DNA of 18,903 nt. Origin: Synergistaceae bacterium. GTDB taxonomy: Bacteria > Synergistota > Synergistia > Synergistales > Synergistaceae. Positions 8,139-14,365 of the stretch are shown one piece after another. The notes under the pieces were generated by a model. It did not search any database. It saw only the letters and a list, made by a program, of their open reading frames with translations, and was not told the DNA's origin. Each line of letters starts with the position of its first letter. Within the stretch, counting starts at the first letter, position 1. Where the stretch lies: positions 1 through 18,903 of the forward strand of contig JAISLO010000108.1 of the NCBI GenBank assembly GCA_031290815.1. Reading direction: 5' to 3'. A program made the position numbers and the translations under genes.

Positions 8139-8173
8139 GGCCAGCTCCGCCAGCGCGTTCCGGCAAGCTGGCC
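8139..8173 (-). repeat. stem-loop 1 between binding-protein and ATPase genes
   Basis: Perfect 8-bp arms GGCCAGCT (8139-8146) and AGCTGGCC (8166-8173), extended by CCG/CGG after a 2-nt bulge. No T run follows on the minus strand. Stem-loops placed just after a binding-protein gene in importer operons commonly protect the upstream mRNA and give more binding protein than membrane subunits. That role is inferred from position. Confidence 0.6.
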
Positions 8174-8208
8174 TTACTTCGCTTAAAGAGGGCTGATCCG
8201 TCGCCGGA

Positions 8209-8234
8209 GGCCAGGGGCTTTTATGCCCTCGGCC
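8209..8234 (-). repeat. stem-loop 2 between binding-protein and ATPase genes
   Basis: Ten-position stem GGCC-a-GGGGC / GCCCT-c-GGCC with one mismatch, one G-T pair and a 6-nt loop (8219-8224). It lies 85 nt after the binding-protein stop codon and immediately before stem-loop 1 in the transcript. Without a T tail it is more likely an mRNA stabiliser or processing site than a terminator. Confidence 0.6.
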
Positions 8235-8319
8235 CTTGCATTCTAAGACGACCGAATGTCATTTCCGTCGAATTACCCTCGTATTCCGCCCGCGCCGCGA
8301 CAAGAATCGTATGCGAATC

Positions 8320-9408
8320 CTACTGACCGGTGGCCGACATGTCGTAGGGTATGTTCAGCTCCTTCTCGGCGACGATGCCCCAGTGGCGGGGGTCGGTCGC
8401 GTTTTCCGGGTTGATCTCGTAAGCCGGAACCTTGCAGTACGGTCCGGCCGCGGAGTCTATTACCTCGCACTTCTCCCAGTAATATTTGCTGTTCTCATAC
8501 GGGCCGAGGGGAACCTTCTGTCCCTTGAAGGTGTACTTCTCCAGCATCTCGACCGCGATCGCGGAATAGGAAAAACCGTCCTGCGCTATGCTGTAGTCAT
8601 AGTAGCCCTCTTCGATGAACTTGTTGGCTATCGGCTCGCCGTCGATCGTGACGATGATGACGTGGTTCGGGTCGCCGCGTTTGAACCACTTCTTCTCCAT
8701 CCTCAGGGCTGAGACGAGTCCCATGCCAGGGTTATCGGACGGGGTGTGCAGCGCGTCGATCTTCTCTCCAGATGAGAGGCGGTTCAATACGAAGTCCTGA
8801 GTCTTCGCTATCTCGCCGTCGGCCGGGTCCTCGTACAGGGTTATGTTCGGGTACTTGGCCATGACCGAGGACGTTCCCTCGCGGCGCAGACGCCAAGCCT
8901 CGGAGCTCATGGCCCCTATAGCGTACACGATGGTGCCCTTCTCCTCGCCGTACTTCGCCTTGAGAGCCTTTACGAGGGCTTCTCCAGCGAGAACTCCAGC
9001 GTCATAGTTGTCGAAGGCCACAGTGATGGCGATATCCCCGCCGGTGAGCGGCGTGTCGACGATGGCGACCGGGATGCCGGCGGCCACCGCTTGGTTTGCC
9101 GCCGCGATCAAGCCCTCGGAATCGTTGGGATCGGCAAAGATGGCGTCGGGCTTCTTGTTTATGAAGTTGACGAACTGGTCAAACTGTCTGGCGCTGTCGA
9201 GTTTAGCGTCAGAGGCTTCGAACTGCCACCCTCTCTTTTCGCTCTCCTTCTGAGCTCCGACCTGGCAGACGGTCCAGAAGTAATAATCCAGACCCTTGTT
9301 TGAATAAGCGATGAACTTTTTTGAATCCGCGGCGTCAGTCCTGTACGCGCCCATGATAACCAGGCAAATCAGCGCCGACACGAGATAAGCGGCAAGTTTC
9401 TTACTCAT
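8320..9408 (-). CDS. sugar ABC transporter periplasmic substrate-binding protein (RbsB type)
   Basis: Periplasmic receptor delivering sugar to the ABC importer encoded just downstream. Residues 1-27 are a signal peptide (MSKKLA, a hydrophobic core, cleavage likely after RTDA). The mature part begins KKFIAYSNKGLDYYFW and shows the type I binding-protein pattern: a repeated-residue helix QFDQFVNFINKKPDAIF, IPVAIVDTPL near the hinge, and IIVTIDGEP in the second lobe. I use ATG 9408 (362 aa) because AGGAGG lies 9 nt before it. The ATG at 9426 would place that ribosome site inside the coding region. At 362 residues it is longer than RbsB (about 300), with a C-terminal extension of roughly 50 residues. 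It is the first gene of the importer operon, behind a repeat-rich regulatory region. Confidence 0.94.
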   Translation of the reverse strand: MSKKLAAYLVSALICLVIMGAYRTDAADSKKFIAYSNKGLDYYFWTVCQVGAQKESEKRGWQFEASDAKLDSARQFDQFVNFINKKPDAIFADPNDSEGLIAAANQAVAAGIPVAIVDTPLTGGDIAITVAFDNYDAGVLAGEALVKALKAKYGEEKGTIVYAIGAMSSEAWRLRREGTSSVMAKYPNITLYEDPADGEIAKTQDFVLNRLSSGEKIDALHTPSDNPGMGLVSALRMEKKWFKRGDPNHVIIVTIDGEPIANKFIEEGYYDYSIAQDGFSYSAIAVEMLEKYTFKGQKVPLGPYENSKYYWEKCEVIDSAAGPYCKVPAYEINPENATDPRHWGIVAEKELNIPYDMSATGQ

Positions 9409-9478
9409 TAGAAACACCCTCCTCATATTTTGGATTTTATGGTGCGCGCAACAGCCTCAAGCTAAGCTCATACCCATT

Positions 9479-9487
9479 TGATTTCAA
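9479..9487 (-). promoter_or_regulatory. TTGAAATCA box, copy 1 (candidate operator)
   Basis: TGATTTCAA on the plus strand. The same 9-mer recurs in the same orientation at 9552-9560, and its TGATTTCA core recurs at 18814-18821 in the deoC operon leader. The extended copy, TTGA-TT-TCAA (9478-9487), has dyad symmetry typical of a half-site pair. Confidence 0.4.
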
Positions 9488-9506
9488 CCAGGTGCCCATA
9501 ATCGTC

Positions 9507-9526
9507 GAGCGCGTATAAACGCTCTC
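9507..9526 (-). repeat. hairpin in importer operon leader/promoter
   Basis: Inverted repeat GAGCGCGT / ACGCTCTC around a 4-nt loop, with seven of eight positions paired. It lies 98 nt upstream of the binding-protein start codon and could be an operator or leader structure. Confidence 0.45.
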
Positions 9527-9551
9527 CTTGATTCCTTTGACTTCAGGCCCC

Positions 9552-9560
9552 TGATTTCAA
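9552..9560 (-). promoter_or_regulatory. TTGAAATCA box, copy 2 (candidate operator)
   Basis: Second exact copy of the 9-mer, 73 bp (about seven helical turns) from copy 1. It overlaps an 11-bp perfect palindrome GATTT-C-AAATC (9553-9563). The near-integral turn spacing would allow looping by one oligomeric repressor. Confidence 0.4.
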
Positions 9561-9593
9561 ATCGGTATCAAACGCGCCCGCCCCCTTCCTGAC

Positions 9594-9605
9594 TTAGAAT
9601 TCTAG
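9594..9605. promoter_or_regulatory. DeoR-operator-like palindrome
   Basis: TTAGAATTCTAG contains a 10-bp perfect palindrome. Eleven consecutive bases (TTAGAATTCTA) match the core of the E. coli DeoR operator, TGTTAGAATTCTAACA, as I know it. It lies upstream of the sugar importer operon in a window that also encodes a DeoR-family protein. The recognition helix of that protein need not share E. coli specificity. Confidence 0.35.
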
Positions 9606-9621
9606 CTTGCGGCCGTAAGCT
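9604..9621. repeat. 18-bp palindrome downstream of DUF4340 gene
   Basis: AGCTTGCGGCCGTAAGCT pairs along its length except for one central-flanking G-T. It abuts the DeoR-like palindrome and lies 24 bp past the DUF4340 stop codon. No T run follows, so a terminator is not supported. An operator or transcript-end structure is possible. Confidence 0.5.
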
Positions 9622-9644
9622 GAATATCCTTGTTCGCCGTTCGA

Positions 9645-11012
9645 TCAGAGGTTCCTCCGCTTGCCATATTCCCTGGCGGCCATCGCGTCGGCGATGTCGG
9701 CCAGTTCTCCGAGACGCTCTTTCCTGACTCGGATCAGAGCGTCGCCGTCGTAATCCACGCATACATAACCCGGATCTCCGTGGATCTCCCTGAACTTTAT
9801 CGTTTGCTCGTAAGGCGGGGAGAGGCGCTTTGCGTACATGGACCCAACGACCATGCCAAGTCCGCGTTCTTCCCCCGAATAAAGCCCTTCCCCTGAGACG
9901 GAGCCCAAAGCCGCAGTAAATTCGCGGTAATCGGCCCCGGCGACTGTGTTTCCGTCCATGATGAAGCGCTGTCCCCGATGACCGTCGACCCCAGAATCCT
10001 CCCAAACGGAGATGAAATAATGCTCGCGCCCCTCCCAGACAAATTGGAACTCCATCACCGAGGAGGGTTCGTAGTGGTACAGCGTCATGTCGATCAGGGA
10101 CTCGGGCGTCACGTCGAATATCGTCATGACTCCGTCCCCGATGGTGTAGGCGCCCGACAGCCCCCCGACCTTGCAGTACGCCCTCCCTCCGCTGGAATCG
10201 CCGATGTCCAGCACGAGCTGCCTGTCGTACGCGTCGTACAATGCCAGAGCGTCCCCTGTCTCGATATCGGCGAGATCTTTATCCTCCGCCCTGCGAACCC
10301 ATCCCTCGTTCGCGACGGCCGCTATGATATCCTCGACCCCGCTCTTCTTAGCGTTGCAGTGGTAGGGCTTGAAAATCCTCCAGAAGAAATCGCCCCCGCT
10401 TCGCGGCGATTCCGAGCGGTTCAGCAGTATCTCGCCGTTGGAGCGTGACCGTATCAGGATTCCGTTTATCCTGCCGAAATCGACCTGTTTCAGCGGAGAC
10501 TCCAGGAACGTCTCCATGAGCGTGCCAATCACATTGGCCCTGAGCTCGTCGATCAGATACGTCCCGCCGTCCTCTCCCATGATGTAGGCCCCCTGGCCGG
10601 CGACATCGGCGCCGATCCGCCACTCGTCCCTCCCTCCGTCGGAATAGCTCACGCTCAGGATCTCCCTGGGCTCGGACAGACCGTATTGGGCGAGATCGGA
10701 GGCGTCTTCCGTATCCACCTTGCGGGAGGCCTTCAAGTAGCTCAGCGCCGCCAACATGGGGGCTACTCTGTCCCTCGTCACGGACTCCTCGCCGTCAAGG
10801 AACCATTCGCCCTCCGTTGATTCCAGCCGCAGTTCCCGCTTATCCGACGGGTCTGTTATATCCACTCGGATTATGTCGCCGGTCGGGCGCTGAACCAGCC
10901 ACAGACCGCGCGCCTTCGAAGGCATTCCGTCCTTCAGCAGCCAGAGGGCGGCCGCCGACGCCGCGAGAAGCATGATTCCGCAAAGGAGAGGGATAAATCT
11001 GCGCCGGCTCAA
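9645..11012 (-). CDS. DUF4340 protein of Gld-type ABC system
   Basis: Partner protein of a Gld-type ABC exporter, function not established. One N-terminal membrane anchor (FIPLLCGIMLLAASAAALWLL) is followed by a long extracytoplasmic domain with DUF4340 features. These include a LWLVQRPTGDIIRVDI opening strand, GEWFLDGEE and DLAQYGLSEPREI (the conserved 'YGL..P' segment), and several later beta-rich repeats. The ORF is open upstream to 11186, but that part overlaps the gldG-like gene. I choose TTG at 11012: it overlaps the preceding stop codon as TTGA and has GAGGAGG 11 nt upstream. This gives 455 residues and translational coupling. It is the last gene of the cassette. Confidence 0.85.
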   Translation of the reverse strand: MSRRRFIPLLCGIMLLAASAAALWLLKDGMPSKARGLWLVQRPTGDIIRVDITDPSDKRELRLESTEGEWFLDGEESVTRDRVAPMLAALSYLKASRKVDTEDASDLAQYGLSEPREILSVSYSDGGRDEWRIGADVAGQGAYIMGEDGGTYLIDELRANVIGTLMETFLESPLKQVDFGRINGILIRSRSNGEILLNRSESPRSGGDFFWRIFKPYHCNAKKSGVEDIIAAVANEGWVRRAEDKDLADIETGDALALYDAYDRQLVLDIGDSSGGRAYCKVGGLSGAYTIGDGVMTIFDVTPESLIDMTLYHYEPSSVMEFQFVWEGREHYFISVWEDSGVDGHRGQRFIMDGNTVAGADYREFTAALGSVSGEGLYSGEERGLGMVVGSMYAKRLSPPYEQTIKFREIHGDPGYVCVDYDGDALIRVRKERLGELADIADAMAAREYGKRRNL

Positions 11013-12472
11013 TCGGACAGCCGCCTCCTCCAGACCGCGTACCCTAAGACGAGCACGGCCAGCGGAATTACGCATATAACGAGCGCCATGAGGGAAAAAA
11101 CATCGCTTGAACTCCCCAGCTGCAGGGGCGGATCGACCAGGGACTTGGGCTGAATCGCCACCGACATCCCCTGTCCGGACAGCCATATCACGCCGCCCAT
11201 GAAGGCGGCCAAGTTTCCGGCGAAGCGCACGGCTTCAAAGCTGGTGATGAAGTCGGTGCTGCCGAATAGCAGGATCCGGGATTTGTCTTCGAGGTTCTCG
11301 GCCGCCGCCGCAAGGGCAAAGGGCCCTTCTATGTCGTGTTCCTCCCTCTCCAGGGTTGAGCTCAAGGGATCCGTCTTTCCAAAACTCTTGTTTGAGGTGA
11401 CGTAGAGAGCCGAGTTCCTGACGCCTGTCACTTCCGTTATCGAGACGCCTCGGCACCGCGGCATGACAGGCGACAGGCCCGATTCGCGCAGCATCGAAGT
11501 GGCCGGGTGATCCTCGGCCAGCGGACTTAGGATGACCGTATCGTTCAGAAACCGTTCGGCGTCGGACTCGACCATCAGCTCCGGCCTCAGCCCAAGTCCG
11601 AACAGACCCAGCGCTCGCTCGAAATTTGGCATCTTGGGGGCGAATATGTCGATGTAAAAAGCCGCTCTTCCTCCGTTTTTGAAAAATTCCTCCAGCAGCC
11701 CGACCTCTTCATCGTTCAGGTCACGCGCTGGGGCTGCGAAAAACAGGAGGTCGTTCTCCGCGAGTCTGACGTCGTTGTATATGAGGTTATAACTTTGAAC
11801 GACGTAGTTTTCGTTCTCCAGCAAGCCGCTCAGATAATACAAATCCGACATCCGCCTTTCCCCGTGTCCCTCGACGAAATAAGCTCTGGGCTGAGGCCCG
11901 CCCATCAGCGACAATATCGCGGACGTGACGCGCTGTTCCGCCACCAGGCCGACGGCGTAGAGGCGATCGTCGTCGAGCCGCCATTCGTACAGATTCTGAG
12001 CCTTGATCACCCGGTAGTCGTTCCCCTCTCCAGCCTTGGTCACGATGATCGAGCTGTTCTCTATGCGACCGCCATCCCCCTCGAACTGACGAGTGAAGAG
12101 CGGGCTTCGCACCGGATCGATGTTCCTGACCGTCACGCAGGGAGAGGCCATCTCGTAACGGCGCAGGAGCTCGCCTATGGTCATGTCCTCCTCGCCCGTC
12201 GGATACACCGTATAGATCACGATCTCCCCGTCCAGGAGGGAGAGGACGTTTCTCGTCGCCTCGCTTATGGAATACACCCTGTTCCTCGTCAGATCCCAGT
12301 GGAGTCCGAACCTGTCCTCCGCCTCCTCGGCCAGCAGCGTTACCAAGACCGCGCACGCCAGGGTCACCGCCGCCATCGCTATCGTCCAGACTCCGCCCTT
12401 CTGCATGGCGGACGCCGCCAGTTTCGATGCCCTCTTCCAAGCTCGCGGTTTGGTTTCATCAAGGCCCGCCAT
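11009..12472 (-). CDS. GldG-like ABC transporter auxiliary protein
   Basis: Matches the ABC-type auxiliary component first named from gliding motility (ABC_transp_aux/GldG type). It has an N-terminal membrane span at about residues 27-46. The family's hallmark segment follows, HWDLTRNRVYSISEATRNVL, then extracytoplasmic domain motifs such as IVIYTVYPTGEED, RVIKAQNLYEW, YFVEGHGERRMSDL and GGRAAFYIDIF. A C-terminal membrane span (LMALVICVIPLAVLVLGYAVW) ends in RRR. At 487 residues it is in the family range. ATG at 12472 starts only 5 nt after the permease stop codon. The 3' end overlaps the DUF4340 start. Such proteins occur in many non-gliding bacteria, where their cargo is unknown, so no motility role is claimed. 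Confidence 0.9.
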   Translation of the reverse strand: MAGLDETKPRAWKRASKLAASAMQKGGVWTIAMAAVTLACAVLVTLLAEEAEDRFGLHWDLTRNRVYSISEATRNVLSLLDGEIVIYTVYPTGEEDMTIGELLRRYEMASPCVTVRNIDPVRSPLFTRQFEGDGGRIENSSIIVTKAGEGNDYRVIKAQNLYEWRLDDDRLYAVGLVAEQRVTSAILSLMGGPQPRAYFVEGHGERRMSDLYYLSGLLENENYVVQSYNLIYNDVRLAENDLLFFAAPARDLNDEEVGLLEEFFKNGGRAAFYIDIFAPKMPNFERALGLFGLGLRPELMVESDAERFLNDTVILSPLAEDHPATSMLRESGLSPVMPRCRGVSITEVTGVRNSALYVTSNKSFGKTDPLSSTLEREEHDIEGPFALAAAAENLEDKSRILLFGSTDFITSFEAVRFAGNLAAFMGGVIWLSGQGMSVAIQPKSLVDPPLQLGSSSDVFSLMALVICVIPLAVLVLGYAVWRRRLSD

Positions 12473-12477
12473 CCCGG

Positions 12478-13179
12478 CTAGCGCATCCTCTTTTCCATCG
12501 CGAGGATGCTGAACGCCAGGAACGCCGCCGAGAAAACCAGATAGTAAATCGTCGACGACACGCTGAAGGAGCCGAACCGATACGGGGCGAAACGCCTGAA
12601 CAGGGAGAACCAGTGCAGCATCGTGGAGATCGGCCCCACCTTCACCTTCGCTATCAGAAGGTCAAGCGTCAGAAACAGGAGCAGAAAACCGTACGCTCCG
12701 ATGGCCGCCGTCAGCTGGTTTTCAGTGAGCGCCGACACGAACATCCCCACCGATATGAAGGCCGAACCGAGGAGGAAGAAGCCCAGATAGCCGTTCAATA
12801 TGAGCGGCAGATCGGGCGCTCCGAACACGAACAAGACGATGGGATAGACGGACGTCAGAGCGCAGGTCACGGCAAACACGAAGAGCGCCGAGAAGAACTT
12901 TCCAAGCACTATCTCGGCAATCGAGAGCCCGGACGTCAGCAGGAGCTGATCCCTCTTCGTCTTCTTTTCCTCGGACAGGAGGCGCATGGTCAAAAGGGGC
13001 GACGTTATCATGAACACATAGACGCAGTTGTTCAACGTCGCGTTGAACTCGGCGTCGAGCGGCAGTATGTTGCCCGCCGCAAACGCCGCTCCGGCGAGAA
13101 ACAAGAAGGCCGCTATGAAAACGTATCCGAGCATGGTCTTGAAGTATTCCAGGCACTCCCGGCGGAACACCGCTGTCAT
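12478..13179 (-). CDS. ABC-2 type permease (GldF-like)
   Basis: Membrane component of the Gld-type ABC system. It is 233 residues with six predicted spans and hydrophobic stretches starting at VFIAAFLFLAGAAFAAG. The conserved cytoplasmic segment SEEKKTKRDQLLLTSGLSI is typical of the GldF/NosY-like ABC-2 permeases, where it follows TMRL. C-terminal EKRMR is cytoplasmic. ATG at 13179 has a strong GGGGGG site 5 nt upstream. It follows the ATPase gene by 56 nt. No sugar-specific feature is seen. This is an exporter- or mechanotransmission-type fold, distinct from the importer permease at 5566-6579. Confidence 0.92.
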   Translation of the reverse strand: MTAVFRRECLEYFKTMLGYVFIAAFLFLAGAAFAAGNILPLDAEFNATLNNCVYVFMITSPLLTMRLLSEEKKTKRDQLLLTSGLSIAEIVLGKFFSALFVFAVTCALTSVYPIVLFVFGAPDLPLILNGYLGFFLLGSAFISVGMFVSALTENQLTAAIGAYGFLLLFLTLDLLIAKVKVGPISTMLHWFSLFRRFAPYRFGSFSVSSTIYYLVFSAAFLAFSILAMEKRMR

Positions 13180-13213
13180 ATTTTCCCCCCGCTCACGTCA
13201 TACCCGACCGATA

Positions 13214-13232
13214 CCGATTCGGTTTCAATCGG
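13214..13232 (-). repeat. CCGATT/AATCGG inverted repeat between ATPase and permease genes
   Basis: Perfect 6-bp arms around 7 nt in the 56-nt gap between the Gld-type ATPase and permease genes. Arms of the same CCGATT/AATCGG sequence occur in two other gaps, at 14310-14335 and 18502-18516. Confidence 0.5.
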
Positions 13233-13235
13233 GCG

Positions 13236-14249
13236 TCATTGCAGATCCTCGTTGGCTGTCATCCTCAAAAATATGTCCTCGATGTCGGCCTCGACTGGCT
13301 TCATCATGAGCAGTTTCCTGCCGGAGTCCGCCATCGCGTCGAAGATAGCGGCGCGGATATCGGTCCCGTCCAGGCCGTACTCTATCTCCCAGTCGGAAGA
13401 GCCCATCTCCCTCTCGCCTATGAAACGAGACGCGAGAATCCCGCCGACGTTCCGCAGCAGAAGCTCGCACTCATCCCTCTCGCAGGCCGCGCGGATATGC
13501 AACTTCCCGGCACCGCCGCGCGAGGCCCCGATCTCGTTGACCTTGCAGTCATTCACAAGCCTTCCATCCCTCAGGATCAGGATTCTCTCGCATATTTCCG
13601 CGATCTCCGCCAATATATGCGAGCTGATCAATACGGTGCGGCCCGCGCCAAAATTGTGTATTTGAGAACGTATCTCCACTATCTGCTTGGGATCTAGTCC
13701 CGAGGTCGGCTCGTCGAGGATCAATATATCCGGTCCGCCAAGCATCGCCTGAGCCACTCCGACGCGCTGGCGGTACCCCTTCGAGAGATTCCGCAAGAGC
13801 CTGTTTTCCACGTCGGCAAGCCCGATTTCAGCGCAGATCCGTTCGGTCTCTCCCCCCGCCTCGGCGTCATTCATCCGCTTGATCTTTGCCACAAAGCGGA
13901 GGTACTCGATCGTGGTCATCGAATCGTAGAGCGGCGGCAGCTCGGGGAGATAACCGATATGCCGTTTCGCCCTCCTCGGCTCCTCCGCCATGTCCACGCC
14001 GGCGATGAGAACTCTCCCAGAGCTCGCCGGGAGATACCCGGTCAGCACGTTCAGCAGGGTGCTCTTCCCGGCCCCGTTGCGCCCTAGCAGGCCCACTATC
14101 TCGCCCTTGCCGATCGTCAGGGATATATCGCGCAGCGCCGGTTTCTTTCCGTAGGACTTGCTCACCCCATCCAGCCGTATCAGCGGCGCGTTCATCTCCG
14201 TTTGACGACCGCCGGACGGGTCAAGCGCGGAACAGGCTGCGTTGGACAT
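13236..14249 (-). CDS. ABC transporter ATPase, Gld/CcmA-type
   Basis: Energises the Gld-type ABC complex. It has Walker A GLLGRNGAGKST, a Q-loop region IGYLPELPPLYDSMT, signature LSKGYRQRVGVAQAM (a K replaces the second G of LSGGQ, common in this subgroup), Walker B ILILDEPTSGLD and the switch histidine in LISSHI. A C-terminal extension of about 100 residues follows the nucleotide domain, as in ABC-2 export ATPases. I use ATG 14249, which has two GGGGAG motifs just upstream. ATG 14195 is possible but its GGAG abuts the start codon. It is the first gene of the cassette, 116 bp after transketolase. Expression could come from read-through or from a promoter I could not identify in that gap. Confidence 0.94.
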   Translation of the reverse strand: MSNAACSALDPSGGRQTEMNAPLIRLDGVSKSYGKKPALRDISLTIGKGEIVGLLGRNGAGKSTLLNVLTGYLPASSGRVLIAGVDMAEEPRRAKRHIGYLPELPPLYDSMTTIEYLRFVAKIKRMNDAEAGGETERICAEIGLADVENRLLRNLSKGYRQRVGVAQAMLGGPDILILDEPTSGLDPKQIVEIRSQIHNFGAGRTVLISSHILAEIAEICERILILRDGRLVNDCKVNEIGASRGGAGKLHIRAACERDECELLLRNVGGILASRFIGEREMGSSDWEIEYGLDGTDIRAAIFDAMADSGRKLLMMKPVEADIEDIFLRMTANEDLQ

Positions 14250-14309
14250 TCTCTCCCCTCTCCCCGAGATTCGTTTTTACCCTTCAAAAGGCAACAACAT
14301 CCCATTAGT

Positions 14310-14335
14310 CAATCGGAGACCGTATCCGCCGATTG
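14310..14335 (-). repeat. stem-loop between transketolase and Gld-type cassette
   Basis: CAATCGG / CCGATTG, a perfect 7-bp stem with a 12-nt loop. It overlaps a second, wider pair AAGGCAA (14288-14294) / TTGCCTT (14333-14339), so the two folds exclude each other. No proper T run follows. It marks the boundary between the deoC-transketolase operon and the ABC cassette and may act as a weak terminator or mRNA 3' stabiliser. Confidence 0.5.
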
Positions 14336-14365
14336 CCTTCCGCTCTATCGATTGATGGCGATGGT

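Larger units (their letters stand above)
9409..9644 (-). promoter_or_regulatory. control region of the sugar importer operon
   Basis: A 236-bp non-coding stretch between the DUF4340 gene and the binding-protein gene. It contains two copies of TTGAAATCA (minus strand), a palindrome TAGAATTCTA, an 18-bp palindrome and a mismatch-containing hairpin, each listed separately. I could not find a near-consensus -35/-10 pair. The best is TTGAGG with TAAAAT at a short 15-bp spacing near 9434-9460, which is weak and would suit an activator- or repressor-controlled promoter. Confidence 0.55.

Noticed and set aside
12427..13665. 412-codon plus-strand open frame over the Gld-type genes
   Set aside because: Low-complexity Arg/Glu/His-rich translation lying opposite three clear genes. 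A shadow frame.
14288..14339. Intrinsic terminator after transketolase
   Set aside because: Stem-loops exist but no adequate T run follows on the minus strand, so it is listed only as a stem-loop.
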